From the NCBI GenBank assembly GCA_028752905.1, contig JAQNBH010000005.1:5940502-6004501 (forward strand): a stretch of DNA of 64,000 nt, given 5' to 3'. The DNA comes from Cladorhizidae sp. MBARI D1340-BT2 (taxonomy: Eukaryota > Porifera > Demospongiae > Poecilosclerida > Cladorhizidae). The notes beneath the pieces were generated by a model. That model was given only the letters and a program-made list of their open reading frames with translations. It did not search any database and was not told where the DNA came from. Shown piece after piece: positions 11,900 through 40,228 of this stretch; position 1 is the stretch's first letter, and each line of letters begins with the position of its first letter. A program made the position numbers and the translations under genes.

Positions 11900-13190
11900 G
11901 GTGTGGGGGACAGGTCACAACTCTAGTATTAGCAAAGGCATTGCATGGAGAGAGCCTTGCCAAGCTTCCAATCCATCAAGACAAACAGTATCCCCAGTGT
12001 GGACAAACAGATACTACAAGATGACGATTTGTTTTGACAAATGGACGCCACAAGATGCGATTTGTGCTGACAAATAGGTTAAGATTTCCAACATTTTTGT
12101 GATGTATGGTGGACATATTGGTATGCCTTTGAGGCAGGATCGATGTTCTTCACAGAGAGGTCCAGCCTAGGGGTGTGCTTTGTGTCTGAAACAACACTCG
12201 GTACTGTCGGAGACAAACTTCACTGCAGCAAATGATCATGATGAGGAAACCAGCAGAATCTTAGCTTGGCAGCTGCGGCCTGGAAATCTGAGTCTCTTCG
12301 GCTGACCTCTGGACTTCTTTGCGGCAAGTCATCTTGGAACCTACCAACGCAACCTACGGTATCTAGGAGATGTTGAAGATTGGAGCTTCTTTAGCAAGGT
12401 CAGAATGAAGACTTGCTCTCACAGCTACAACTATGCAGACAGTTCCCTCTTCCTTTCGCCAATTCAATGACAACCATTTCCTTATAGGAACAACCCCATT
12501 AAAAAAACTTTAAAAACCTGAGACAGGTGACCCTTCATTTATTATGAACTAGTCATATGGGGCCTCCTATATAAGCATGCATATATATATATTCCACACC
12601 TAACACCTTACCAGTGGGAGGAGTCTTTGTAGGTTTTACCACCTAGGTGTCAGACTGGATGCCATGCCCAAATCATCTTTGCCAAGTGGTAAGAACCACT
12701 TGGAGATCAAGTGATGGGTAAAGAGTTTACCCAGCCGATGAACACTTGCAAGCTGAAGCTGAGGGAGGACATCATGTCCGGAGTGGATCGATTGAGAGCT
12801 GGCCATGAGGCCTGGAGGCCTTGAGCATGTACCCTGTCTTGTTGAAACCACACCCCTGGGAGTGGTCTTAATATTAACTAGGTCTACGCTCATCAAACCT
12901 CATTGAAAGTGTGGTGCAGACATAGATACATACATAGCCACATATATCCATGGCCGGCAATAATAAACCTCACATCCATCTCCTAATGGGGATCTTGCTT
13001 GGCTCACCAGGTCTACAAGGCATGCTTAACAAAGTGAACACAGACAAGGCATGTCAATTGGATCATAACCGTAGTCCATTAACCAGTGTTTCCTGGCCTG
13101 GCCACACTAAAAGGCAAGAAAAGTGCACCATACTCTCAACTACTGTACATGTCACACCCATGCTCAAAGTGGCATCGCAACATGGGAACG
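11900..13190. other. gene-poor unique region
   Basis: A minus-strand ORF at 12,636-12,896 has ordinary amino-acid composition and includes LPLGKDDLGMASSLTP, but I recognise no family and no exon partners. The rest shows no ORF or RNA gene. It may contain decayed mobile-element sequence. Confidence 0.4.
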
Positions 13191-13382
13191 ACTTCCATCA
13201 ACACTAATTATTGAAATTCCAAGATGTGCATATGGAAATCTGCTGGGCACAGAGAGGAGAGAAGTACAGAATGCCAGCTTAACATGGGAACGACTTCCAT
13301 CAACACTAATTATTGAAATTCCAAGATGTGCATATGGAAATCTGCTGGGCACAGAGAGGAGAGAAGTACAGAATGCCAGCTT
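13191..13382. repeat. 92-bp tandem duplication
   Basis: Two near-identical copies start with CATGGGAACGACTTCCATCA at 13,191 and 13,283. The high identity suggests a recent event. Confidence 0.95.
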
Positions 13383-13544
13383 GTTTACATGACTAGAGCA
13401 CGCAGGAATGATAAGTAGCAGGAATTATAGTAATGTCCTGCCAGTGAGTTCTTGTATACACATGGTATGGTCCATGCTACAGCAGCAACCCAGTGGGCCC
13501 TGCATGCTCATAATATTGTGGCCTGCAACATACCTCTGACTTTA

Positions 13545-15325
13545 CTTCAGTGGAGACCAGATTCTGGCTCAGAGCAGGTCTCCTGTCTCCTGCTATACAA
13601 CCACACTAGATACTGGCCTAGAGCAGGTCCCCTGTCTCCCGCTATACAACCACACTAGATACTGGCCCTAGAGCAGGTCTCCTGTCTCCTGCTATACAAC
13701 CACACTAGATACTGACCCTAGAGCAGGTCTCCTGTCTCCTGCTATACAACCACACTAGATACTGGCCCTAGAGCAGGTCTCCTGCCTCCTGCTATACAAC
13801 CACACTAGATACTGGCCCTAGAGCAGGTCTCCTGTCTCCTGCTATACAACCACACTAGATACTGGCCCTAGAGCAGGTCTCTTGTCTCCTGCTATACAAC
13901 CACACTAGATACTGGCCCTAGAGCAGGCCTCCTGTCTCCTGCTATACAACCACACTAGATACTGGCCCTAGAGCAGGTCTCCTGTCTCCTGCTATACAAC
14001 CACACTAGATACTGGCCCTAGAGCAGGTCTCCTGTCTCCTGCTATACAACCACACTAGATACTGGCCCTAGAGCAGGCCTCCTGTCTCCTGCTACACAAC
14101 CACACTAGATACTGGCCCTAGAGCAGGTCTCCTGTCTCCTGCTATACAACCACACTAGATACTGGCCCTAGAGCAGGTCTCCTGTCTCCTGCTATACAAC
14201 CACACTAGATACTGGCCCTAGAGCAGGTCTCCTGTCTCCTGCTATACAACCACACTAGATACTGGCCCTAGAGCAGGTCTCCTGTCTCCTGCTATACAAC
14301 CACACTAGATACTGGCCTAGAGCAGGTCTCCTGTCTCCTGCTATACAACCACACTAGATACTGGCCCTAGAGCAGGTCTCCTGTCTCCTGCTATACAACC
14401 ACACTAGATACTGGCCCTAGAGCAGGTCTCCTGTCTCCTGCTATACAACAACACTAGATACTGACCCTAGAGCAGGTCTCCTGTCTCCTGCTATACAACC
14501 ACACTAGATACTGACCCTAGAGCAGGTCTCCTGTCTCCTGCTATACAACCACACTAGATACTGGCCATAGAGCAGGTCTCCTGTCTCCTGCTATACAACC
14601 ACACTAGATACTGGCCCTAGAGCAGGTCTCCTGTCTCCTGCTATACAACCACACTAGATACTGGCCCTAGAGCAGGTCTCCTGTCTCCTGCTATACAACC
14701 ACACTAGATACTGGCCTTAGAGCAGGCCTCCTGTCTCCTGCTATACAACCACACTAGATACTGGCCTAGAGCAGGTCTCCTGTCTCCTGCTATACAACCA
14801 CACTAGATACTGGCCCTAGAGCAGGTCTCCTGTCCCCTGCTATACAACCACACTAGATACTGGCCCTAGAGCAGGCCTCCTGTCTCCTGCTATACAACCA
14901 CACTAGATACTGGCCCTAGAGCAGGTCTCCTGTCTCCCGCTATACAACCACACTAGATACTGGCCCTAGAGCAGGTCTCCTGTCTCCTGCTACACAACCA
15001 CACTAGATACTGGCCCTAGAGCAGGTCTCCTGTCTCGTGCTATACAACCACACTAGATACTGGCCCTAGAGCAGGTCTCCTGTCTCCTGCTACACAACCA
15101 CACTAGATACTGGCCCTAGAGCAGGTCTCCTGTCTCCTGCTATACAACCACACTAGATACTGGCCCTAGAGCAGGTCTCCTGTCTCCTGCTACACAACCA
15201 CACTAGATACTGGCCCTAGAGCAGGTCTCCTGTCTCCTGCTATACAACCACACTAGATACTGGCCCTAGAGCAGGCCTCCTGTCTCCTGCTATACAACCA
15301 CACTAGATACTGGCCTGTCTCCTGC
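13545..15325. repeat. 50-bp minisatellite, about 35 units
   Basis: Units read CCTGTCTCCTGCTATACAAC then CACACTAGATACTGGCCCTA then GAGCAGGTCT. They are homogeneous with rare point variants (CTGACC, GCAGGCC, CTACAC). There are no spacers, so this is not a CRISPR-type array. Confidence 0.97.
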
Positions 15326-15329
15326 TATA

Positions 15330-15870
15330 CATACATGTACATGCAAGAATGGCTCTATAGAAATTATACCACATAGACAGACATTTTCAAGAAGGATTCC
15401 AATCCATGAATTGATAGGAAGAAGAGCAGCAGAGCATGATGCGGCTTCCACTATACGCTACCACAATCCACAAACATTTCCCCATGCAAATTATTCTGTT
15501 AGTCACTCCCTGCGAACAGCTAAACTCTAGAAAACATCCCTCTGTACAATACATAGCTGTGACCATCTTGACTCATCGATCTGCACGTGGTCATATTTGA
15601 GCCAGCATTATCAATTCCTAGGGCAAGGGATATATTTATAGCTTCCAGCACCTTAAAGCTACAACTTATCAGGCTCATAGTTGTATTCTACCAGTGCTTC
15701 ATGCGGGATTCTTTGTTGGGTGGAAGAAGACTGCGTCCAGAACCGAAATTAGTCAGTTTAAAAACATTATAACTGACAGTTGCTCCAGTGCACTGAATAT
15801 TCAATAATTTATAGCTGTGATTTCAACCCCAGGGGGCCATATAAATACTGTCTACTGTACTACTACACTG
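15330..15870. other. spacer, no gene recognised
   Basis: Unique AT-rich sequence with no convincing exon. It may be downstream flank of the TEX261-like gene if the candidate terminal exons at 15,872-16,088 are real. Confidence 0.4.
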
Positions 15871-15871
15871 G

Positions 15872-16088
15872 TTATGGTTCTTGGTCCTCCATTGATGCTA
15901 TTCTTGAGTGAAGTGATCCACCTACTGGACTGGTGGGATTGAATGGGAGGATCTGCGATGCTCACACGCAGCAACAAAATATATGCAACTACACTGACAT
16001 TCCAAAAATGAAGACCTAACCTCCCGTAGAAAATATTTCACAAAGTTGTCCCAGGCAGTCTCAGGTGTGCTAGGGAGCAACATAAAGG
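15872..16088 (-). CDS. candidate 3' exons of the TEX261-like gene
   Basis: Two minus-strand exons are proposed: 16,021-16,088 (acceptor TCCATCACAG, donor GTTAGG) and 15,872-15,952 (acceptor CATCGCAG, ending TAA). Joined in phase 0 they read FMLLPSTPETAWDNFVKYFLRE and then ILPFNP... to ...MEDQEP. The first resembles the LPST...NYF stretch that follows the last membrane segment of TEX261, and the second starts like its ILP tail. The exon(s) for the middle membrane segments, including the conserved NHYLAF region, were not found. Linkage to the 5' exons at 20.8-21.3 kb is therefore inference. Confidence 0.35.
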
Positions 16089-16794
16089 CTGTGATGGAAG
16101 TCGACAGTAGAAATTTCATGATTGTTTGATTGAATATTGTATGTATGCACATACACACATGCACACACATCACACACACAGAAGATTAAAAATACTTTAT
16201 CTATACATAGATGTTCTGCTTTAAGATTTATCTTTACATCAGCTTTTGGGTTTTGAAGCCAACACTTCAAGCAATGATTTAAAGATAAGCACATTATGTC
16301 AGCTAGGAGTGGCCGTACAAGTATGTGTACATATCGGAACTTGTCAACAAGAGAAAGAAAAGGAAGCAAAATATTATTCATGTAGACAACAAGTCTACAA
16401 ACATTTAGAGGACCCTTTACCACACATGAGAAGCAATATAATAGTGGCGTGTGTGATTCTAAAAGGCAAATTGGTCTCTGAATGTTTGTGGTCTACACTG
16501 TGAATTCCTGTTTCTTTTCTCTTGGCCAACTCAACCCAATGTAGCTTTTTTTTGGCTTGCTTCTATTTTGCTATTGTTGTTGTTATTGTTGTTGTTGTTT
16601 GTTGTTGTTGTTTCCTCTCGAAAATACTACATATACAGGATTTCATATACAGGATTTCATTTAGAACACTGTCCAAGGGGGGGGGCAACTGGAAGAATAT
16701 GGATTTTAAGGGGGAGCATGATGGTTAAAGATGTGACAAAGTTTCACAAATGTCATCTGGGGGGTCGGGGTATGCTTGAATGTGTGTGTGTATG

Positions 16795-17162
16795 CAGGGT
16801 TTCATATAGGATTTGGTTTCATATAGGATTTTGAGTTTGGGGAGGGGGAGGGGAACTCCAAAGTTTGGTGTTGACGTGGAGGGGGGGGTGCATAGCATAT
16901 AACAACTAGGGGGGTCTGGGGGCATGTCCCCCAGAATAAAAATAAAAAGATGCTCTGAGATTGATTCTGAGGCATTCTGGGGGTATTAGTATTAGTAGTC
17001 AGTAAAGTCTACACAGCCAGACTCAGTTTTATTTGGGCTGTGAAGGGGGGGACAGAATTTCTTACTACTTTGTATGCACTATATTCCTATATTAATGCGC
17101 TTTAAATGAAGAAAAGAAACATTTTTAGGGGGGGGGATGGTCTTTGGGGAGATCCCAGGGCT

Positions 17163-17206
<44 letters not shown>

Positions 17207-17229
17207 TCCCCATAAATGATGAAACCCTG
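16795..17229. mobile_element. short terminal-inverted-repeat element (hAT-like MITE)
   Basis: It starts CAGGGTTTCAT at 16,795 and ends ATGAAACCCTG at 17,229, a perfect 11-bp inverted terminal repeat. Flanks GTGTGTATG and GTGTGTGTG are a near-match that could be a target duplication, but the site is TG-rich. The interior is G-tract rich, has GGGGGCATGTCCCCC at about 16,918, no ORF, and a run of 42 C near the right end. A CAGGATTTCAT motif at 16,637 suggests a second, related left end. Confidence 0.65.
17164..17205. repeat. poly(C) run of 42
   Basis: Uninterrupted C run inside the TIR element, likely length-variable and an assembly risk. Confidence 0.95.
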
Positions 17230-17404
17230 GTGTGTGTGGACTCCCCTGTTGTTGTTTTTGCTTTGGGTTGGCTGGCTATACTTGTACTATAATGTGGAAC
17301 ACAGTTGACACAAAAGTTGTAGAAAGGTAAACTGGTGTGTAGAAATGCTGTCCATGTGATCTATTTATAGAAGGGAACAATACTACACTTACATCATCAT
17401 ATTA

Positions 17405-19760
17405 TTGAGTGGTGTATATAAATTGAAGCACAGAGAGAAACAAAACATAAAAATGGATATTCGTTCATATTTCTATTTCAGAAGTGCATCCAAGTCTTTG
17501 GTAGTTTCTAGCTCTAGTGATTCTGAGGATGGTAATGAGTCTGAGATTGATGTACAGCCCAATCTTCCTAAGAAGCATTGCTCAAGTTCTACTTCTAAAC
17601 CACCTTCCAAGTCAGGATCTGGAATCAGGAGATACAACAAAAAGTGGGAAGAAACTTTTCCCTGGTTAGAGTTTGATGAAAATTTACAGGGTGCATTCTA
17701 CAAATTATGCAAAAAGGGTGGAAGATCTCTTCAGAGGACTGGTGAGGCTTGGATTACCTAACCATTCACTAACTGGAAGAAGGCGACTCAGAAAATGAAA
17801 TCACATTCAAAAAGTGAAGTGCACCTTCTATCCTGTCAATTGGACGTGGAAGCTGATAGAGCTAGAGGAGGATCCATTATCAGCCAGCTTCAAAATGTTG
17901 GAGAGCAGCAAAGATTACAAAATAGGAAGGCGATTAAAGCTCTAATCCAATGTACTCACTTTCTAGCTCATCAGCACATCGCACATACTACTAACTTTGA
18001 CAAACTAGTTGAATTGGTAGCGAGTTGTGGTGGAGAGACTCTTCAAACCTTTCTTGACAGAGCTGGAAGAAACGCAACCGTACACCTCAAAAATGACTGT
18101 AGTAGAGTTTGTGAATGCTCTTGGAACATGGGTGGAAGAGTCTCTACTCAAGCGGCTTCCATAAGGCACCTTTTTTTAGCATCATGGCTGATGAATGCAC
18201 TGATGTTACTACCATAGAGGAGCTGACAATTTGTGTCGGGTGGAGAGCGGTGTACCAGAAGAACACTTCATTGAAATTTTACCCTTGAAGAAAGCTAATG
18301 CTGAAAGTATCTATTCTGCTTTAGTAGAGTACTGCCAGGAAAAGAACATTCAGTTGGGAAGGCTTATAGGAATGGGATTTGATGGAGCTGCTACTTTCTC
18401 TGATGAAGTTCAAAGAAAGTTGAAAGAGCTCTCACCTCATGCATTGTTTGTCCACTGTCGCTGTCATGTGCTTCAACTGGCTTCTGTGCAAGCTGCTAAT
18501 GCTACACCAGGTATCAAACACGTCTACACTACTCTGATGACGTTATGGAAGTTCTTTCATTGCTTCCCAAAACGTGCAGAGTCATTAAAGGAGATTCAGA
18601 AAGTACTAGATCTTCCAGAGCTCAAGATTGTGAAACCGTCAGACACAAGCTGGCTTGCACATGAACGTTGTGTCAAAGCAGTAAAAGCAAGTTACAAACT
18701 TACAGCTCAATAGTTCTTGCTCTTGAAAATATATATGAAACATCACATGAACCAGAAGCTCTTGTAAAGCCCTTTCTAGTCACTCCACAATAGCAGCAAT
18801 GTACCTACTTGACTACATTCTTCCTCAAGTGGCAAAGCTTAGATGTGCCTTACAGACCAAGCACCTGGACCTCTCCCTTATTTCTAGTCTAGTGGATGCT
18901 ACTCTTAATTCACTTGATGATGCTATATTGCCTTCAGCAAATTGGGTTTTACAGCTATATACAAAGAGAAGAGTTAAAAGCAGAAACAGGCATTGAAGTC
19001 ACTCATTTAGATATATGCTCTTTACAGTGGGCAAGCCTTTTTATCAGACTCATCAAGATAACATATCCATGGTTTAGCTCCTCCTCAAAAGATGTGTTAT
19101 CAGCATTCCGTATTTTTGATCAAAGAAAGTGCCCAGCCTCTCTACTCATGGGCTATATACCTTTATATGGAGACAGTTCAATTCAAACCCTCATTGGACA
19201 GTTTGGGAGAGATTTACCAGCTAAATCATTAGAAGGAACTGAATTTGAGAAGGCAGCCATTGTCTCTTCTGACCTCAGCACAGAGTGGAAAATGTATCGT
19301 CAGCTCCTTATGAAGCAGCCAAAAGATGATGCATCCATGCAACTGAAGGAATTACTTACCAATGACATGCTTATAGCATTATTCCCCAATCTACATAAAC
19401 TGGCAACCATATGCTTGTCTATTCCCGTTTCTACAGCATCAGCGGAACAAAGTTTCTCAGACATGAAATTAATAAAGAATCACCTTCGTAACCGCTTCCT
19501 GAACTTAGCCTGTCCAACTTAATGAAAATTGTCATTGAATCTCAAAAAAAAACTCGCTGATAATGATTTGGAAGAAATTGTTGACGTGTGGAATAGAAGA
19601 GGTAGACGAATTGCTGTGTAAACTCTCATTCAGACTCTTATCTCATTACATATGCATACTCTCACTGCTCATGCACTTTGTCAAGCACTTATCAACATCA
19701 ATGAATTTTATTAATACAATTTTCAAGGGGGGCACCCTAATGAAACCGTTATATAGTTGA
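17405..19760 (+). pseudogene. degenerate hAT transposase (ZNF862/KIAA1586-like)
   Basis: Successive plus-strand fragments (17,405-17,761; 17,795-18,217; 18,231-18,713; 18,896-19,522) read as one broken protein. In order they show a TTF/BED-like zinc-finger region (YKLCKKGGRSLQRTGEAW, then a TAA stop at 17,759-17,761, then PFTNWKKATQKMKSHSKSEVH), an ADECTDVTTIEELTICV block typical of this hAT group, and a C-terminal dimerisation segment (STASAEQSFSDMKLIKNHLRNRF). At least one nonsense codon and two or three frameshifts interrupt it. A GGGGGCACCCTAATGAAACC end at about 19,748 recalls the neighbouring TIR element. It is an inactive autonomous-type copy, probably sitting inside the TEX261-like gene. 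Confidence 0.85.
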
Positions 19761-20002
19761 GCAGTCTCCTTCAAAAACTTTGCAACAGTTGATCTAACCA
19801 ATCATAGCGGATGTTATTCCTTACCATGTGTATCCCTCAAGTGCACACGGCACACACACATAAACATGCATAGATCACAAGTAGTTTCCCTTGTGGAAGC
19901 TCTATGTCAACTGTGAACTATTGTCATCAGACAACCTCATCTTCCTGGGGACATCTTTACTAATTATGATAGTACAACACAGCTGCTTATTAGTCTAACC
20001 CC

Positions 20003-20043
20003 TTCCCCCCCCCTCCCCCCCCTCCCCCCCCCCCCCCCCCCCC
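20003..20043. repeat. C-rich homopolymer tract
   Basis: C runs interrupted by single T, ending in 21 consecutive C. Confidence 0.9.
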
Positions 20044-20795
20044 AAGAGTAAGCTTCGGTGCTATTCATTTCTTGGCTGGGAAAATGTGCAACTGCTGACT
20101 CAGCCCACCAGCTGGGCTCAACACTACTCACACACTCAAGTGATTTTTTTGTGCTGATGATCCTTACTCATATTAGATTGGCCCTGGCAAAATGCATTGG
20201 AACTTTTAAAGTCTTCTTACTAAAATTGTTAATGATAAGAATGTTAAAACCTTTTGAATTTGACTTCAAGGATCTATCGCCTTTCCACCACATTGTGATC
20301 TGCCAGAGTATACCATAAAGAGGATTAGAGGTGCCTTGCAGCTAGTAATTGCCAAAACCACTGTTTGGGTTGCTAATGAGCTGCTCAAGTGACTTTAGGG
20401 CTTTTTGAGATTTTTGGAGTTGTGAATCAAACCAATATAAGGAAGTGCTTCTGCACCCCTTCACGTACTGACAAAATGCATGCACACGGTGGCATACGTG
20501 GTGCATGTTGAAACTGTTCCAGCTCATGTACACAGAGAAAATGTGGGTGAATTCCCTGCCTCTCCCTTTCACATGCACACTTTCACATGCACACTTTCAC
20601 ATGCACAACACACACTAACACTAGATTTTAAAAAAATTAAAAAATCTTTCCTCAAACACTAACAAAAATATTTTCATGGTGCATGCATGGCGTAGGTTAA
20701 AATTGTTCGAGCTCGGGTACACAGGTCACCTGTATCCCCACCAAATGATGCCTTGAATGGCTCCTATATAGCTAATTTATGCGGTGCTGGCATAA
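20044..20795. other. spacer or intron, no exon recognised
   Basis: Probably the third intron of the TEX261-like gene. It contains a diverged duplication of a GTGCATG/GCATGGCG...GAACAATTTTAAC segment near 20,500 and 20,690, and tandem TTTCACATGCACAC near 20,580. I searched it for the NHYLAF-type TEX261 exon without success. Confidence 0.4.
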
Positions 20796-20800
20796 CATAC

Positions 20801-21311
20801 GTGTTCCCACTATGAAGCCTGGAGAGAGTAGGGATATGACTGGGAAGGTGGATAGCAAGGAGCCGTAGCACAGGTGACAGAGGATTCCAGTGACCACCAG
20901 ACCAACAGGGAAACCATCCAACAGCAGGCAGACATATACCAATAGAACAAACTAGCATGTGTGTGTGTATGTGTGTGTGGTGTGTGTGGTGTGTGTGTGT
21001 AAAAGAGAGAGTTGTGAGCTGAAAAGCTGCTAAAGGATTTCCAATAAACTATGCATGCTTACCGCCAGCAAGCAGGTGATGATTTTTTTAGCCAGTATAG
21101 AATATTCTTCTATTATTTCTGCAAGGTAGTATAAACCTGAGGCTGTGCATGAGTTTTGTCAATAGGTCAGGTACTAATATTATGCAACTATCATACATAA
21201 TACAGCAGAGCTAGCTACACTACAACATCTTATTGACTCACCTAATGAGAACACAACGAATAACAGCTGTCCTGCTAGTCCTACCCAACTCACCAACCAT
21301 AACACTACCAT
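20801..21311 (-). CDS. TEX261: TEX261/Svp26-like membrane protein, 5' exons
   Basis: Three minus-strand exons join in phase: 21,242-21,311, 21,063-21,142 and 20,801-20,951, with GTGAGT, GTAAGC and GTATGT donors. The product starts MVVLWLVSWVGLAGQLLFVV, continues GLYYLAEIIEEYS, then two hydrophobic segments with a conserved LSTFPVISLLSPGFIV stretch. These match the N-terminal half of TEX261, whose yeast homologue Svp26 is an ER-Golgi adaptor for COPII loading of type II membrane proteins. The start at 21,309-21,311 is chosen because it aligns with the family N terminus. An in-frame ATG at 21,390-21,392 would add 27 hydrophilic residues. The acceptor of exon 2 could also be six bases further in. 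The C-terminal half is unresolved, so the gene may be split by the hAT insertion or truncated. Confidence 0.8.
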
Positions 21312-21392
21312 TGTTTCCCCGGTTTCTAGAAACGACCCTTTACCAGTATATGACTGCTCTCTTGAAGCCCGCGTAGCCGATCCTTTACCCAT

Positions 21393-21490
21393 TTGAATGG
21401 GGTAAGGCAAGGTACAAGATCACGTGCACTTGTTACAGCTGAATTGTTTGAGATCACGTGCACTTGTTACAGCTGAATTGTTTGAGGGTA
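21393..21490 (-). promoter_or_regulatory. upstream region of TEX261-like gene with duplicated E-box
   Basis: A 34-bp sequence starting AGATCACGTGCACTTGTTAC is perfectly duplicated in tandem at 21,417-21,450 and 21,451-21,484. Each copy carries the palindromic E-box CACGTG. It lies just upstream of the first coding exon, so a promoter role is likely but inferred. Confidence 0.45.
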
Positions 21491-23740
21491 GCCAGCAGTA
21501 AAATAATTTTCACGTTTGGCTCCAAGTATTATTTATTATTTATTTTTTGGAGGTGGGGTTATAAATAACATACCCACTGCAATCCCACGAAGTCGAAGGG
21601 CCTGGTTTATGCAAAAGGCGTAGAACTAGCCTCTTGACTAAGGATGCTGCAATAGTCGTGAGTTGTCGATACTTTACACCCAGAAAATGTATCCTAACAT
21701 AGTTTTACAGCATACAGAAGTATGTCTCTGGGACTGTATAGACTGTGATCTCTATTGAAATGAAATTCTGATATGCCATCTTTTTGTTCACCTTCCACTT
21801 TTGGTTGAAGTCATCTGCATCAAGTGCACTTGAATGATATGTGTTAATAATTAAGCTTTCAAACTTGAGGTATGGAGGGTAATGTCATTGATGGAGTCAT
21901 GGACAAGTGCTAGTGGAAGGCTATTGGTAGTTCATTATGTTAAATGTGAGTGTGGACCAGATATAAGGGAGGCCATAGGACAGGGATGCCTATTGTAGCA
22001 TAATTCAATGAACTGTCAATGCATCTGCAGCAAAACTCGACTGGGTTTAATAACCAGCTCTGGACCGACGAACTACATAGTGGTGATCATTGCATATAAC
22101 AAACAGATCTCATTTGTGTGGTCCTTACTGTCATCTAGATATAAACTAGGTATGAACTAAGTAACCAACTGGTAATAACTATAAACTAGGTATGAACTGG
22201 TTACCAATTAAGTATTAACTACTATAAACTAGAACTACTAAGTATTAACTAAGTATTAACCTATCAACTAAGCTTCTACCTAAGTATTAACCTATCAACT
22301 AAGCTTCTACAAAATGCCAAGAATTTCATCTCTGGAGGACAATCCTTACCTTGATCGTGACACTTCTAGTTTTCTGTAGCCTACCTATATACCACACGAT
22401 GAATTCTCTAGATTTGAACCACCTTAATCTTGGTTGACTTGGCATGCCCCTGTGCTATCAGTCAAAGAGCAGCCAAATTCAAGCTGCTCCGCAACAGCAC
22501 TTGCAAACCTGCAAGTCGGTCTCAATTCCCCAAATCGCGAGATGATACCCCTACTTGTGGTAACCACTGAATCAGATGATTCTCGAGCCTATCCCAATTA
22601 ATAACCCTCATGAGAACCACATCCATCCAACCAGCCATTCTCGAGCAGCCTGGCCTTCTTCCACCCCCGTGTAGATTTGATTCTGCCTCCATAATCCATT
22701 TTGTGGATGTACTTATTCATAATAGTAGTTCACAGGAGGAAAATACTTCCTCCCTCCCTCCCCCCTCACAGCAATGCTGGTAAAGGTTTTGTGTTGGAAC
22801 TGGCAGACCCTTCAGAGCATATACTGAGGGCTCTGCACTCGAGGCCATTTCCCTGAAGGCTTGCATTGTCATGCCAATCCTCCTCTTGTAGGGGCCCTCC
22901 TCTTGTAGGGCTCTCTTCTTGTAGGAGCCCTCCAGACATCACAGCAAAAGCATCACACTCACTGGGCTTGTTTTGGGAAGCACTTGCCCATTTGAAGAAA
23001 GGTGACATCACAAGCTTTAGTGCCCCTTTATATGATGATATCTCCATACCCTCTCATATGAGGACATATCCATACCATCTCGAGGACATCTCCATACCCT
23101 CTCATATGAGGAAATCTCCAACTCTCTAATCACCTCTCAGAAGACCACTGCTACTTCCTGAGTCACTGTATATAACAGCTGGTGTGGCCTCGATCCACTA
23201 GTTGAAAACTACTTGGTTATCTTGTGGGGTCATAAGGACACCAAGCAGTGCTCAGATGTTGATGTGGCTATCTTGTCGGGTCATAAGGACACCAAGCAGT
23301 GCTCAGGTGTTGATGTGGCTGTCTTGTGGGGTCATAATGACAACACCAAGCAGTGCTCAGATGTTGATGTGGTTACCTTGTCGGGTCACACGTTATGACT
23401 GCCAGTAAACTTTCTTAGTGAATGATTCAAGGAACACTGTTAATGGGGGTTTTGTTTTCTGTTTTTTAGGCTGATAATAGCTGAAACCACCGCCTTGGCT
23501 ACAAGCTACCTCCATGTCTGTGTGTGTGTGTGTGTGTGTCCCCCTCCGCCATTTTGAGATGTGGGTCAAGCTAAGGACATGTCTGCCAAGAAGATGGCGG
23601 CTATGAATATAATATCATACAATGTACAGACATAATATTTTGATACGGTGTGCTGAATGGTAGGCAAGGAGAAGTGCATTCACATTGACAAATAACCATG
23701 GATGGAGGTGTGACAAATAACCATGGATGGAGGTGTTTTC
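21491..23740. other. intergenic region with small tandem repeats
   Basis: No gene was recognised. Visible structure: degenerate AAGTATTAACTATAAACTAGG units at 22,135-22,310, CTCTTGTAGGGCCCTC repeats at 22,880-22,935, CATACCCTCTCATATGAGGA units at 23,045-23,120, three 51-bp units beginning TCATAAGGACACCAAGCAGT at 23,215-23,398, and a TG run at 23,519-23,539. The last part includes the DDX41 3' UTR. Confidence 0.6.
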
Positions 23741-23743
23741 TCA

Positions 23744-40064
<16,321 letters not shown>

Positions 40065-40228
40065 TATTGGTACGAACTTTACCTTAGTGCAGCGATTTGG
40101 TAAAGATCGTTTGGAGCGAGAGTCGGAGAAAAGATCGTCACTTTTTTTTTTTAATCACGTGCATGTGTTTGCATTGATTTGGGGGGTGGGGCTGGCAACC
40201 ACTGAAGCCCCTGCAGAGTCTGGAGAGA
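40065..40228. promoter_or_regulatory. bidirectional promoter DDX41 / DOK-like
   Basis: Only 164 bp separate the two start codons. The interval holds an E-box CACGTG (40,156-40,161) in the context ATCACGTGCA, also seen in the TEX261-like upstream repeat. It also has two AAAGATCGT copies, a T run and a GGGGTGGGGC box. No TATA box is obvious. Function is inferred from geometry. Confidence 0.65.

Noticed and set aside
10548..12077. ORFs of 450-505 codons on both strands
   Set aside because: Produced by the 13-bp array lacking stops in any frame; low-complexity Cys/Val/Gly or His/Thr/Pro repeats.
13545..15325. CRISPR-like regular repeat
   Set aside because: Units are strictly head-to-tail with no variable spacers, and the window is eukaryotic.
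16225..16305. Candidate TEX261 exon reading MCLSLNHCLKCWLQ
   Set aside because: Only the NH-L pattern matches the family. The expected following membrane segment is absent and the next phase does not work.
21312..21392. Upstream ATG for the TEX261-like gene
   Set aside because: It adds 27 hydrophilic residues ahead of the conserved N terminus; the internal ATG aligns better. Not excluded.
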